Assembly (NCBI GenBank): GCA_028877275.1
Contig: JAPPFP010000014.1
Span: 248,001 to 312,000 of the forward strand
DNA: 64,000 nt
Reading direction: 5' to 3'
Source: Acidobacteriota bacterium
GTDB taxonomy: Bacteria > Acidobacteriota > Thermoanaerobaculia > Multivoradales > Multivoraceae
Part shown: positions 32,512 through 42,511 of the stretch, piece after piece
Numbering within the stretch: the first letter of the stretch is position 1
Layout of the letters: each line of letters starts with the position of its first letter
Position numbers and translations under genes: made by a program
The notes under the pieces: model-generated
What the model was told of the DNA's origin: nothing
Databases searched by the model: none
The model's input: only the letters and a program-made list of their open reading frames with translations

Positions 32512-33645
32512 GTGCAGATCGAACTCTCCGAACGCCAACGCGCCACGGTTGCCGCCGCCGCGACGATTGCCGCGGCCGCTGTCATCCTGGCCGCGGTCGT
32601 GGCGCTGTTCTGGGCCATCGGCAGTTTCTTCGCGGCCTTCTCGAACGTCTTCCTGCCGCTGGCGGTCGCGGCCGTTCTCGCGTTCGTGTTGCGGCCCTAC
32701 TACGAACTGCTGAGCGAGCGGCTGCGGTTTCCCAGGATCCTGGCGGTGGCCGCGGTGTTGCTGTCGCTGCTGCTGCCCGTGGCCGGCTTCGCCTGGTTCT
32801 TCGGCGCCCTGGCCGCGTCCCAGATGACTGGATTGATCGACGCATTGCCCGACGCATCCGATCGCGTGGTGGATTGGGTAGCCGAGACCCTGCCGGCGGT
32901 CAACGAGTTCATGGAGACCAATCCCCTCGGGAGCCGGGTCCGCGACGCGGTAGAGGACATGGACCTGACCAGTCTTCTACCCGGCTTCGGCGTCGTCGGC
33001 GACACCACCCTGGATGTCCTCCAGGGCATCGGAGCCGGCCTCGCCTCCCTGTTCGCCTGGGCCGTCCTGCCGGTCTACCTCTGCTTCTTCCTGATCATCG
33101 ACCCCGACCGCTTCCGCAAGCTGGACCACCTCTTCCCCTTCCTCAAGCCGAGGACCCGCGAGGACGTCGTCTACCTGATTCAGGAGTTCATCGACATCCT
33201 CGTCGCCTTCTTCCGCGGCCAGCTCGTCGTCGCCTTCCTCCAGGGAGCGCTGTTCGCCATCGGCTTCTCCATCGCCGGGCTGCGCTATGGACTGGTCCTC
33301 GGTCTTGCGCTGGGCTTCCTGAACATCATCCCCTACCTCGGGAGCATCGTCGGCCTCGCTGTGGCGCTGCCGATCGGCTACTGGCAGGAGGGCGGCGGGC
33401 TCAACCTCGTCATCTGGGTGCTCGTCGTTTTCGCGCTCGTCCAGTTGATCGAGGCCTACGTGCTGACGCCGCGGATCATGGGCGACCGCACCGGGCTCCA
33501 CCCGATGGCGATCATCGTCGCCGTCTTCTTCTGGGGCTCGGCGCTCAACGGCATCGCCGGCATGATCCTCGCGATTCCGCTGACCGCTTTCCTCGTCGTG
33601 TTCTGGCGCCTCGCCCGGGAGCGTTACATCGGCGAGGTGGTCTAG
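32512..33645 (+). CDS. PerM/AI-2E-transporter-family membrane protein
   Basis: This 377-residue integral membrane protein has the arrangement of the AI-2E transporter (PerM/TqsA) family. Two or three N-terminal helices come first (ATIAAAAVILAAVVALFWAI, then ILAVAAVLLSLLLPVAGFAW), then a soluble segment (about 105-175), and then four or five helices at the C-terminus. The later helices include GALFAIGFSIAGLRYGLVLG and the conserved LGFLNIIPYLGSIVGL. Family members export varied small molecules or ions, and the substrate is unknown here. It converges with addA, with a 7-base gap between stops, and is divergent from hisS. Confidence 0.8.
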   Translation: MQIELSERQRATVAAAATIAAAAVILAAVVALFWAIGSFFAAFSNVFLPLAVAAVLAFVLRPYYELLSERLRFPRILAVAAVLLSLLLPVAGFAWFFGALAASQMTGLIDALPDASDRVVDWVAETLPAVNEFMETNPLGSRVRDAVEDMDLTSLLPGFGVVGDTTLDVLQGIGAGLASLFAWAVLPVYLCFFLIIDPDRFRKLDHLFPFLKPRTREDVVYLIQEFIDILVAFFRGQLVVAFLQGALFAIGFSIAGLRYGLVLGLALGFLNIIPYLGSIVGLAVALPIGYWQEGGGLNLVIWVLVVFALVQLIEAYVLTPRIMGDRTGLHPMAIIVAVFFWGSALNGIAGMILAIPLTAFLVVFWRLARERYIGEVV

Positions 33646-33652
33646 TCCCCAG

Positions 33653-36600
33653 CTAGAGCAGCACCAGCCGGCCAGAGGCCGGGCTGTCGGTCAACTGCTC
33701 CAGCGCAAAGCAGTACCAGCGGACCTGCCGGCGGTAGCGCTCACCGCGGGAGACGCCGTTGCCGCCGGTAACCCCGGCGGGGGCGTCGAGATCGCCCAGA
33801 TCGGTCTTCCAGTCAACGACGATCCAACCGCCCTCATCGTCGACGTAGGCGAGGTCGATCGCGCCCTCGATGATCCGGTGCTCCGCGTCGCCGGCCAGGG
33901 GCAAGAGAAAGGGCGTTTCGCGCAGCACTCGCTGCGACGTCCGGGCGGCTTCAGCCGCGGGGCTGGCAAGCGCCGCCGTCACCACGGCTTCTGCCGCTTC
34001 GACCTCGGCGACCGTCGAGCCGATCAGGGCGCCGTGAAGCCGTGCCAGTTCACCGATCCGGTCCGCTTCCCCGGACAGCGGGGCGTCGCGCAGCACGGTG
34101 TGAACGAGACTGCCGAAGCGCTTCCCGCCGGGCCGGTCGCCTGACCGCGGCAGTTCCTCGATCACGACGTCGACAGGGTCACCCGGCGGTTCGAAGTCGA
34201 GCTCCGTGACCGCTACGGGCGACACGCTCGGCTCCGAGCCACGGGCAACCAGCTCCTCACCATGGCGCTGCCAGCCTTCGAATCGTTCGCGGTTCGCGTC
34301 GTCGCCGGCTTCGACCAGCAGATCCTCGCCCAGCAGACCGTAGCTCGCCGGCGGTTTCCCGTCGAGCAACTCGGCGTCCCACCAGACGACGTCGTAGCCC
34401 GTGTCACCGGCCTCGCCCGCGACGCCCGGGAAACTGTGGCGGCCCGGCCGGACCGACGTCTCGGGCTGATTCTCGTAGTCGTGTGGACGCCTGGCGACAG
34501 TGCGCTCACCGAACGCCGGACAGCCCTCCGCCGGCTCGGACTGCCGCCACTGCTCCGCCGGCGGGTAGACCGCATCGTTCAGACACTGGACCCAGCCCTT
34601 CCGTTGCGCGTCGCCGACCGCCGGCACGACGAGCAGGTCGCGGGCGCGAGTCGCCGCCACGTAGGCGACCCGCACGCCCTCCGCCTCCTCTCGCCGGTCC
34701 TCGATCTCCTTCGCGTCCAGCAGCTCCTGAGGCGACAGGCCGAGGAGCCTCATCGCGCACAAGCCGTCCTCCGGGCGCACGGTCCGTTCGGCGCCGCGAG
34801 ACAGGCCGGCCGTCATGTCGGCGAGGATGACGACCGGGAACTCCAGCCCCTTCGCCGTGTGGACCGTCATGATCCGCACACCCTCCGCGTCCTCCTCCAC
34901 CACCGGCGCCTGGGTGCTCGCCGGGCGCTCGGCCTCCTCGTCCAACTGCTCGACGAAACCGCGGAAGGAGCGGCCGCCCGCCAGCTCGTAACGGCGGGCG
35001 AGATCGCACACCCGCTGCGCGTTGCCCAGCACCTGGTTGCCGGCGGGCCGGAGCGCCATCGACGCCTGGGCCCGGGGCCTGGCCAGTACTTCCTGCACGG
35101 TGCGCACGATCGGCCGATAGTTCCGCCGGCGGTGGAGCTCGGCGAGGAAGTCCAGCACCTCGACCACGGACCGGAACTCCTCGGGTGGTTCGCCGTCCTC
35201 GCGTGCTCGCCGCGGGCCCTGAAGCGGATGCCAGGTGCCGTAGCGGGCCTTGAAGAGCAGCAGCAACTCGTCGTCGAACGCGAACAGCCCTCCCCGTAAC
35301 GTCGCGTAGACGGAGAGATCGTCATCCGGCCACTCCACCGCCTTCAGTGCCGACCGCAGCGCCTCCACCTCTTCCCGCTCGTGGAAGGAGCGGGCGCCGA
35401 GCAGGAGATGGGGAATGCCCACGGCCTCCAGTCCCCGAACGTACTCGCGGGACGTGTCCCGGTTCCAGCTCAGGAACCGGCGGAAGAGGAGGCAGACGTC
35501 CCGGGGCCGGATCCGCGACCGCATGCGCTGTCCGGGCCGGTCCGGGTCCGGAACCTCGACCTCGAACCCGCTGCCTTCGATCAGCCAGCGCACGAACTCG
35601 ACCGTGGCATACGGCTGGCACGCCTCGATCTCCCGATTGCTCAGGTTGCGGGACCCGTACGGTCTGGGTGCCGGCAAGGCGATCACCGCGGGCTGGCCGG
35701 CGATCGGTTCGCGGTGCTCGCCGAGGGCGATGTAGTCCGCGCTGCCGGCTTGATGGTCGCCGGTCATCAGCGGCGCAAAAGCGGCGTTCACGGCTCGCTG
35801 GATCGGCCCGACCGACCGGAAGCTGGTCGTCAGGTGGAGGACCTCGACGCCGCGGCCGGCGAGCATCTCCTTGACGTCGTGGTAAAGCACCACGTCGGCG
35901 CGGCGGAAGCGATAGATCGACTGCTTCGGATCGCCGACGACGAAGAGCTTGCCTGCTGCCGGCCGCACCTCCCTCCAGTCGCACGGTTCGGGACTGTCGG
36001 CGGCCAGCAGAAGCAGGATCTCCGCCTGAAGCGGATCCGTGTCCTGGAACTCGTCGATGAACAGATGGCTGTAGCGCCGCTGAAGGTGGGCTCGGACCGT
36101 GCCGTCAGAACGCAGCAGGTCCCGAGCCTTGATCAGGAGGTCATGGAAGTCCAGCTTGCCGAGAGAGTTCTTTGCCTCTTCGTAACGCTCGACCGCACCG
36201 GCCAGCTCGTCGCGGAGCAGCGCCGCGAGATCCGCGTCGGCCGCCTCCACGAACTGCTCCAGCCGCTCCGCCAGACGCCGCCAGAGCTCCCACACCTGGT
36301 CCCGCGCGACACCCTCCGCGAAGCCGCCGCGACCCTTGCGGGGAGCGCCATAGCCGCTCAGACGACGCCGCAGCTCGACGAGCCGTGCCTCCAGTTGATC
36401 CTGAACCGCCTCGTCGCCATCCGCTTCCACGCCACCGCCGTCCGGCTTCGAAGCGCCCAGCTCCCGCGCCCGGGCGATCCAGGCCGCCAGCTCGACGACC
36501 CGGTCGAGGCCGCGCCGCAGGATGTCGCCGCGCCGCCCGTGCCGCAAGAGGTCGGCGAGACGCTCCACGCGCGTCGCGAGATCCCCGAGTTGCGCTTCGC

Positions 36601-37234
36601 GGTCGAAGTCCGGCCGCCGCCAACTCGACGGGAAATCGCGCCATTCGACCAGGCGAAGAGCGGTGTCGCGCAACCGGTCCAGCGGCGGCTGCCGCGGTGA
36701 CCACGGCCCGGCCGTGAGCCGCGCCAGTTCCCGGCGCAGACCGGGCGGCATCGATTCGAGTTGCTCCTCGATCCAGCTCCGGAAGGCGCGGTTGAAGAGA
36801 CGCGGCGCCTCGTCCTCGGCCAGTTCGCCGAAGCCCGGATCGACCCCGGCTTCGACCGGCCGTTCCCGGAGGATCTCGGCGCAAAGCGAGTGGATCGTAC
36901 CGATCGACGCCTCCTCCAGGCGCGAGATCGCCGCCTCCAGGTTCTCGGTGCGCCTGTCGGCAACGCCGCCGGCGCGCAGCTCGACCAGCCTCCTGTCCAG
37001 TTCCTCGCGCAGGCGTAGCTTCAGTTCGCCCGCGGCCTTGCGCGTGAAGGTGACGGCCGCCAGCCCGTCGACGGTGCCCAGGCCCTGCTCCAGGAGGGCC
37101 ACCAGCCGCTCGACGAGCACGGTCGTCTTGCCGGTGCCGGCGGCCGCCTCGACGAGTTGACTCTCACCCAGCGCCTCCCGGATCCGCCGGCGGGCGGTTT
37201 CGTCCGCGAGTGGCGGCGCGGCCTGGCCGGTCAT
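33653..37234 (-). CDS. addA: AddA-type helicase-nuclease
   Basis: This is the helicase/nuclease subunit of the AddAB double-strand-break repair complex, 1193 residues. UvrD-like helicase motifs are present: Walker A AAGTGKTTVLVERL (from residue 31), Walker B-like LFIDEFQDTDPLQAEI, GDPKQSIYRFRRADV, and motif V/VI regions (IMTVHTAKGLEFPVVILADM and VRVAYVAATRARDLLVV). A C-terminal PD-(D/E)xK nuclease is seen as AIDLAYVDDEGGWIVVDWKT. The ATG at 37234 overlaps the addB stop (ATGA), which gives a normal N-terminus; the frame extends upstream but into addB. Confidence 0.9.
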   Translation of the reverse strand: MTGQAAPPLADETARRRIREALGESQLVEAAAGTGKTTVLVERLVALLEQGLGTVDGLAAVTFTRKAAGELKLRLREELDRRLVELRAGGVADRRTENLEAAISRLEEASIGTIHSLCAEILRERPVEAGVDPGFGELAEDEAPRLFNRAFRSWIEEQLESMPPGLRRELARLTAGPWSPRQPPLDRLRDTALRLVEWRDFPSSWRRPDFDREAQLGDLATRVERLADLLRHGRRGDILRRGLDRVVELAAWIARARELGASKPDGGGVEADGDEAVQDQLEARLVELRRRLSGYGAPRKGRGGFAEGVARDQVWELWRRLAERLEQFVEAADADLAALLRDELAGAVERYEEAKNSLGKLDFHDLLIKARDLLRSDGTVRAHLQRRYSHLFIDEFQDTDPLQAEILLLLAADSPEPCDWREVRPAAGKLFVVGDPKQSIYRFRRADVVLYHDVKEMLAGRGVEVLHLTTSFRSVGPIQRAVNAAFAPLMTGDHQAGSADYIALGEHREPIAGQPAVIALPAPRPYGSRNLSNREIEACQPYATVEFVRWLIEGSGFEVEVPDPDRPGQRMRSRIRPRDVCLLFRRFLSWNRDTSREYVRGLEAVGIPHLLLGARSFHEREEVEALRSALKAVEWPDDDLSVYATLRGGLFAFDDELLLLFKARYGTWHPLQGPRRAREDGEPPEEFRSVVEVLDFLAELHRRRNYRPIVRTVQEVLARPRAQASMALRPAGNQVLGNAQRVCDLARRYELAGGRSFRGFVEQLDEEAERPASTQAPVVEEDAEGVRIMTVHTAKGLEFPVVILADMTAGLSRGAERTVRPEDGLCAMRLLGLSPQELLDAKEIEDRREEAEGVRVAYVAATRARDLLVVPAVGDAQRKGWVQCLNDAVYPPAEQWRQSEPAEGCPAFGERTVARRPHDYENQPETSVRPGRHSFPGVAGEAGDTGYDVVWWDAELLDGKPPASYGLLGEDLLVEAGDDANRERFEGWQRHGEELVARGSEPSVSPVAVTELDFEPPGDPVDVVIEELPRSGDRPGGKRFGSLVHTVLRDAPLSGEADRIGELARLHGALIGSTVAEVEAAEAVVTAALASPAAEAARTSQRVLRETPFLLPLAGDAEHRIIEGAIDLAYVDDEGGWIVVDWKTDLGDLDAPAGVTGGNGVSRGERYRRQVRWYCFALEQLTDSPASGRLVLL

Positions 37235-40200
37235 GGTTCGAGCCTCAAGTCGTTGAGCGCTCCGAGCCGACTCTTCTGCTTGCGGGCGACGCGCAGGTCC
37301 TCGTACGGGCCGCACACCGGGCGGTAGTCGCAGTACCGGCACTCGTCCTTGGCCGGCGCGGCAGGAAGGAAGCCCTCTTCCAGGGCGCCGTCGACGGTGG
37401 CCAGCATCCTGCGGACCGCGCCGCGGCTTCGCTCGTCGAGCGGGACGGAGACAAGGCTGTAACCGCCGCGCTGCGTGCAGTAGAAGAGCCGGCCCGAGAC
37501 GACGTCCCGGCCGAGCACGGCCTCAGCCGCCAGGCTGTAGAGGACCGGCTGCAGCACTTTGCCGCCGCCGATCACCAGAGACGTGCCGGCGTGGCGCGCG
37601 CCGCCGGTCTTGTGGTCCGTCACCCGCAGGCGACCGGCGCCGTCCGCTTCGACCAGGTCGATCGACCCTCGGAGCCGGGCAACCTCCAGGACCGGGGCGG
37701 CTTCCCGAACGCTCCGCGGGTCCCGATCGCGCGACCGCGCCAGGCCGAACCCGAGTTCGGCATGGACCGGCGTCCACAGGCCGCCCTCGTCCGCCACCTG
37801 GCGCAGCCAACCGCGAAGGTCCCCGCGAAGGCCTTCGAACTCGGCCTGCCATACGCGCTCGATCGGCGGCGCCAGCTGGTCCCGGAAGTCGCGTTCGGCT
37901 TCCTCCAGCACAGCGTCCAGCACGCTGAACGCGTCCTCGAGCCGTGCGGATATCACCGGCAGGAACTCCGCCTCGCGGAGGGCGCCGAACAGCCGGAACT
38001 GGATCTCGTGGAAAATGCTGCCGCGGGTCAGGGGATCCAACTGCTCCAGTTGCACGAGTTCGTCGCGCGGGTACAGGCGTAGCACCGCTCCAAGGAAGAA
38101 CCGGTAGGGACAGGCAGCGAAGTTCTGCAGCGCCGTCGGCGAGTAGGAGCGGGCCCCGACGCGATGGCGGGACAGGACCTCCCGGGCCTCGTCACCCACG
38201 TCCACCAGGCCGTCGACCGGAAACCAGCCCTTGCGCCAGCGTCTGGCCCGGGCCCGTAGCGCCCGCGCAAGGTGCTCGTTCGAGGACAGCAGGAACCGCG
38301 CCCTGCCCCGGCGTTCAGCGTCCGACAGTCCACCGCCGAGCAGCGGCTGGAGCATGGCGAGGTCGAACTCCGCTTCGTCGATCGCCTCGTCCGGGTTGGC
38401 GGGCGCCGGCCAGCCGACGATCGCGGCGCCGGCGGCCGCGGCCCGCCGGCCGAGGGTGTCGAGGTCGGGCAACCGACCCTCGGCCGCCCGCAGCAGGTCG
38501 AGGGCGTACAGCGACGGCACTCGGGCCCGGCCCTGCACGAGATCGACTCGTGGGTACGAGGCAACCAGCGTATGAGCCGCCGCGCCGGCGGCCAGGCGGA
38601 GCAGGAGTTGTTCCCGGCGGGTGCGGTCGACGTCGACCGCCAGGCGGTAGCCCGCTCCGCTCAGGGCTCGCCGCCGATCATCGAGCAGCAGGGCGTCCTC
38701 GCCGGACCTCCGCGGGAAGACTCCCTCGGCCAGGCCCGGCACGAACACAAGATCGAAGGAACGTCCGGCCGCCTCCTCCGCCACGCCCACGAAGACGCGC
38801 CCATAGCGACGCTTCGGCGGTTCGCGCCACCTGAACCTGAGGCGCTCGGCGAGTACGCGCTCGACCTCGGGGAGGCCGACTTCGTCGACCTCCGAGAGCG
38901 GCCGCAGTTCCGCCAGGACTTCAAGCACGGACTGCGGGCGCCGCAGCGCCATCGTCGCCAGCTCGCCGAGGCGGTCGAGCCACACACCCCAATCGGCACT
39001 CTCCGGCAGACCGTCCAGGAACTCCACCAGAGGCAGTGCGAAGCTCTGGAGCGTGCCGAGACGCGCGATCTGACGCTCGAGGTAGCCCCTCTGGCCCTCG
39101 TTCTCCTCCTCGACTTCGCGCAGCCGCAGCCGGAACTCGGCGTCGAGTCCCTCCAGTCGCTTCCGCCAGCGCCCGGCGCCACCCACCACGGCGGCGTCCA
39201 CCAAAAGCCGTTCCCACCGCGCAGGGGCCCGGAGAGCACCGGCGGGCGCCGCGTCTTCGTCGGATTCGCCGGCATCGTCCGCGTCGACAACCGTGAACTC
39301 CGAATTCGTCGCCTCCGGTGATTTCAGCACGAGTTGCTCACCGGCTGGTTCCACCCAGGGCACCTCGTCAACCTTCGGCGGCGCACCGTCCGCCGCCGGC
39401 TTCGGCGTCTGGCCGAGCGAGAGATACTCCGCGAACCGGCTCGCCGAGAGCCGTTCACCGGCGCAGGCGAGCAGGGCCAGGAAAGCGCGGCCGGCCGGGT
39501 TGGGGCGAAGCGAGCCTCGCGTGACGTAGGCCGGAACGCTGGCCCGGCCAAGTGCATCTTCGATGAGGGGCAGGTAGGCCGTGGGCTGGCGCACGAGGAT
39601 CGCTATGCGGTCGAAGGCGAGCCCGTCGGCCGCGGCACGACGGATGCGACGCGCGATCTCGACGCACTCCTGGCCCTCTCCGGCGGCCGAGAACAGGTCG
39701 ACGGACGGCGGCCCTCCACCTGGCGGTGGCGGCTCCGCCGGAGGCGTCCCCTCCACGTCCACGCCCGTCTCGAACACGAAACGTTGTACGCGGCCAAGCG
39801 CTGTCCCCGCCTTGCCGTGCGTATCCTGGTCGACGTTCGCTACGGCCTCGGCGCCCAGCGCCGAGGTCAGCCACTCGAGCGACTCGCCGTCACCCGCGGC
39901 GACGGTCGCCACGACCTCCCGGCTACGCCCGGCAAGGGCCCTCAACAGGTCGGCCTGGGCGCGGCTGCGCAACGCGAGGTCCAGCCAGACCGAGCGCGGC
40001 GGCATGATGGCCCGCCCCTCCCCGAGCGCCGCCGCGGCCAGCTTGAGGACGGCGGACCGGTCGGCAAGCCCGAATCGCTTCATCTCGTCGGCAAAGCGCT
40101 CGAGCAGCCGGCCCAGGTCCCGCGTGCCGTCATCCCCGGCCAGGGTTGACGGCGAAACGCCGGCCGACCGCAGTTCGTCGAGCGTCGCCGCCAGCGAACG

Positions 40201-40569
40201 GGCGAAGCCCGGCATGCCGGCGACCGGCGACAGGCGCTCCAGTTGCCCCTCGGCGGCAGCCAACCGCGCCGCGCGGGCCGCCATGGCCTCGGTTCCGAGC
40301 GGTGTGATGGGGCGAAGATCGCGGGCGGCCAGGTCGAGCGCGGCGACCTGGAGCGCCCACTGGTGGAACGACATCGCGTGAACGCCCAGCAGGCCGCCGC
40401 CGGTCCCCGTCAGGCGGCGCAACAGGTCGTCCGCGGCGCCGCGGGACGGCGCCAGGAGCAGGACCTCGTCGCCGGTTTCGAGAAACTCGCGGAGTCTCTT
40501 TCCCGCCTCCGCCAAGCGAGCCCGGGCGGAGCTCGAAGCCAGGATCGACGCCGGTGGCAGATCCGTCAC
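37231..40569 (-). CDS. addB: AddB-type nuclease subunit
   Basis: The 1112-residue partner of AddA has an inactivated-looking helicase N-terminal region and a C-terminal PD-(D/E)xK nuclease (LRGSIDLVEADG and RVTDHKTGG). Four cysteines typical of the AddB iron-sulfur cluster are visible: C820 (AACPYRFF) and C1077, C1080, C1086 (CRYCDYRPVC). The N-terminal site where AddB often has a P-loop reads LLLAPSRGAADDLLRR (37-52) and lacks GKS/T. It overlaps addA downstream and the propeller gene upstream, each by 4 bases. Confidence 0.85.
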   Translation of the reverse strand: MTDLPPASILASSSARARLAEAGKRLREFLETGDEVLLLAPSRGAADDLLRRLTGTGGGLLGVHAMSFHQWALQVAALDLAARDLRPITPLGTEAMAARAARLAAAEGQLERLSPVAGMPGFARSLAATLDELRSAGVSPSTLAGDDGTRDLGRLLERFADEMKRFGLADRSAVLKLAAAALGEGRAIMPPRSVWLDLALRSRAQADLLRALAGRSREVVATVAAGDGESLEWLTSALGAEAVANVDQDTHGKAGTALGRVQRFVFETGVDVEGTPPAEPPPPGGGPPSVDLFSAAGEGQECVEIARRIRRAAADGLAFDRIAILVRQPTAYLPLIEDALGRASVPAYVTRGSLRPNPAGRAFLALLACAGERLSASRFAEYLSLGQTPKPAADGAPPKVDEVPWVEPAGEQLVLKSPEATNSEFTVVDADDAGESDEDAAPAGALRAPARWERLLVDAAVVGGAGRWRKRLEGLDAEFRLRLREVEEENEGQRGYLERQIARLGTLQSFALPLVEFLDGLPESADWGVWLDRLGELATMALRRPQSVLEVLAELRPLSEVDEVGLPEVERVLAERLRFRWREPPKRRYGRVFVGVAEEAAGRSFDLVFVPGLAEGVFPRRSGEDALLLDDRRRALSGAGYRLAVDVDRTRREQLLLRLAAGAAAHTLVASYPRVDLVQGRARVPSLYALDLLRAAEGRLPDLDTLGRRAAAAGAAIVGWPAPANPDEAIDEAEFDLAMLQPLLGGGLSDAERRGRARFLLSSNEHLARALRARARRWRKGWFPVDGLVDVGDEAREVLSRHRVGARSYSPTALQNFAACPYRFFLGAVLRLYPRDELVQLEQLDPLTRGSIFHEIQFRLFGALREAEFLPVISARLEDAFSVLDAVLEEAERDFRDQLAPPIERVWQAEFEGLRGDLRGWLRQVADEGGLWTPVHAELGFGLARSRDRDPRSVREAAPVLEVARLRGSIDLVEADGAGRLRVTDHKTGGARHAGTSLVIGGGKVLQPVLYSLAAEAVLGRDVVSGRLFYCTQRGGYSLVSVPLDERSRGAVRRMLATVDGALEEGFLPAAPAKDECRYCDYRPVCGPYEDLRVARKQKSRLGALNDLRLEP

Positions 40570-41990
40570 GGGGCTGGCGGCGGGATGAGTTCCAGCGCGG
40601 CCAGCCGGCTTCGGCCACGCACGTAGAGCACGCCGTGGGACAGCACCGGCGCCGCCCAGGCCGGGTAGCGGAGCAGGTCGACGGTGCGGCCGTCGACGTC
40701 GGCCCGCAGGCGAATGTGGGCCACCTGCTGGTAGCTCTCCGCCGTCGCGCGGATGAGGAGCAGATCGCCGACTTCGCTGTGGACGACGAAGTGGCCGTCG
40801 ACGTAAAGCAACTGGGTGCGCGCGAGGCGGGGGTGGCTCCAGTGGATCTCGCCGGTCGCCCAGTCGACGGCCCGCAGTTCCGCGTTCGGCGACTTCTCCC
40901 CGCTCGAGACGTAGACGACCCCCTCGTGGTAGACGGGCGTGTTCCAGTGCGCCGCGATCGACTGGTTGCGCGGTCCGTCCTGCCAGATCGATCGGAAGGC
41001 GCCGCTATCGCCGTCGGAGGCGGCCTCGTACTCGAGCAGGACCGCGCCCTTCTCGTAGGACTCCGTGAGCAGCACCTGGTTGCCGACGATCACCGGGTTC
41101 GCCGCGTTCACGCTGGTCAACCGGCGAGCCCGCCAGTCGAAGCGGTCCAACTCCTGGCCCGCCTTCGGGTCGAAGACGATCAGGCCGGAACGGGCGAAGT
41201 GGAAGCCGAGGCGCCTGCCGTCGAAGTCGATGACGATCGGACTCGCATAGCTGGCCAGGTCGTCGCCAACGCGGTAGCGCTCCTCGCCGGTTCGCTTGTC
41301 GAGGGCGACCAGCGCCGTGCCGTTCGACTTCACCCGACCGCTGTGGATGTTCGGCGCGCCCGGCGGACTGCCGCCGACCGCGACGATCAGCAGGTCGCCC
41401 TCGATCCAGGGCGAACTCGCGACGCCGAAGAAGTTCTGCTGGACGCCGTACTTGGCGTGGGTGTCGAGCTCCCACAGCACGGCACCGTCGAGCACGCGGT
41501 GACAACGGAGAACTCCGTCCGCTCCGACCGAATAGACGCGCGCACCGTCGACCAGGGGCGCCGTGCGTGGACCACCGTCGTAGCCATAGTAGTCCTCATA
41601 GTCCGTTGGGTACTCCGAGCGCCAGAGTTCCTTGCCGGTATCGGCGCGGACCGCGACCAGACGCGCCCGGTCGCCAAAACGGGTGAAGTAGAAGAGCCGC
41701 CCGCGGGCAACCGACGGCGCCGCGTACCCCTCGCCCAGTTCGAGGTGCCAGAGCAGCGGCGGCGGATCGCTTGCCCAGTCGGTTCGGACGCCGGTCTCGG
41801 GCGACTTCGAATCGCGGTTCGGGCCGAGGAAACCGGGCCAGTCGATGCCGTCCGTGCGCGTGCGGAGGTCGGGCGGCAGGGTCTCGCCGTCGGCCGCCAG
41901 CGCGACGCCCGCAGGTTCGGTTGCGAGGGCCGCCGCCAGCAAGAGTCCCGCCGCGCGGAGCACGGCCGGGGGACGGCGGCGCGGTTTCAC
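40566..41990 (-). CDS. secreted PQQ-type beta-propeller protein
   Basis: The 474-residue protein has a signal peptide (AAGLLLAAALATEPAGVALA). The mature part opens DGIDWPGFLGPNRDSKSPET, the counterpart of the NWPQFRGP opening of the propeller at 12623. Blade repeats include LVAVRADTGKELWRSEY, RVYSVGADGVLRCHRVLDGA and VALDKRTGEERYRVGDDLA. Its function is unknown: secreted propellers of this type are abundant in some phyla and need not bind PQQ. The stop overlaps the addB start by 4 bases, and the cupin gene ends 2 bases upstream of this start, so all four genes lie in one transcript. Confidence 0.8.
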   Translation of the reverse strand: MKPRRRPPAVLRAAGLLLAAALATEPAGVALAADGETLPPDLRTRTDGIDWPGFLGPNRDSKSPETGVRTDWASDPPPLLWHLELGEGYAAPSVARGRLFYFTRFGDRARLVAVRADTGKELWRSEYPTDYEDYYGYDGGPRTAPLVDGARVYSVGADGVLRCHRVLDGAVLWELDTHAKYGVQQNFFGVASSPWIEGDLLIVAVGGSPPGAPNIHSGRVKSNGTALVALDKRTGEERYRVGDDLASYASPIVIDFDGRRLGFHFARSGLIVFDPKAGQELDRFDWRARRLTSVNAANPVIVGNQVLLTESYEKGAVLLEYEAASDGDSGAFRSIWQDGPRNQSIAAHWNTPVYHEGVVYVSSGEKSPNAELRAVDWATGEIHWSHPRLARTQLLYVDGHFVVHSEVGDLLLIRATAESYQQVAHIRLRADVDGRTVDLLRYPAWAAPVLSHGVLYVRGRSRLAALELIPPPAP

Positions 41991-41992
41991 TC

Positions 41993-42376
41993 TCAGCCGA
42001 CCAGGTCGATCCGGTCCGGCCGGTTGGGCACCAGGCAGAGGAACTCGAACGGCGCCTCGATCACTTCGTAGGAGTGCGGCAGACCCGCGGGAATGAGCAG
42101 CACGTCGTCGGCGCCGACCTCGACCGTCTCGTCGCCCAGCACGATGCGGGCTCGGCCCCGGAGCACGTACTGCTCGTGCTCCACCTGGTTCGTGTGCAGC
42201 GGCATGCCGCCGCCGTCCTCCATGCGGAACCGCCGCATCGCGAAGTGCGGCGCGTCGTCGGCGGCGCCCAGCAGGACCTGGGTCGTCGTCGCCGTGCCCA
42301 GCTCAACCTGGTTTGCCGGCGCGTCGTTGGCGCGCCGTACGACGGCAGGACGTCGGAGCGAAGGCGTCTGGCTCAT
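41993..42376 (-). CDS. small cupin-domain protein
   Basis: This 127-residue single-domain cupin has the two cupin motifs: MRRFRMEDGGGMPLHTNQVE with EHEQYVLRGRA, and then LIPAGLPHSYEVIEAPFEFL. Metal-binding His and Glu residues are in place. Small cupins can be isomerases, dioxygenases or sensors, and nothing here decides. It heads the cupin-propeller-addB-addA run. Its start is 135 bases from the start of the divergent AbrB-type antitoxin gene. Confidence 0.75.
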   Translation of the reverse strand: MSQTPSLRRPAVVRRANDAPANQVELGTATTTQVLLGAADDAPHFAMRRFRMEDGGGMPLHTNQVEHEQYVLRGRARIVLGDETVEVGADDVLLIPAGLPHSYEVIEAPFEFLCLVPNRPDRIDLVG

Positions 42377-42445
42377 GGACCTGACTCTACCGCCGCCGGC
42401 CGCTCGTCCGCGCGCTCCCGCCGCGGCGCCCGCGGACCTCCGTAC

Positions 42446-42474
42446 TTGGCTGCACGCACGGAACGGTGTATCTT
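42446..42474 (+). promoter_or_regulatory. sigma-70-like promoter for the AbrB/VapC pair
   Basis: TTGGCT (42446-42451) and TATCTT (42469-42474) are separated by 17 bases and lie 37 bases before the ATG of the antitoxin gene. AT-rich hexamers stand out in this GC-rich background. A strong ribosome-binding sequence (GAGGAGGG) follows at 42495-42502. Confidence 0.5.
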
Positions 42475-42511
42475 ACTTTCGCCTTACCCGCATAGAGGAG
42501 GGAATCCACCG

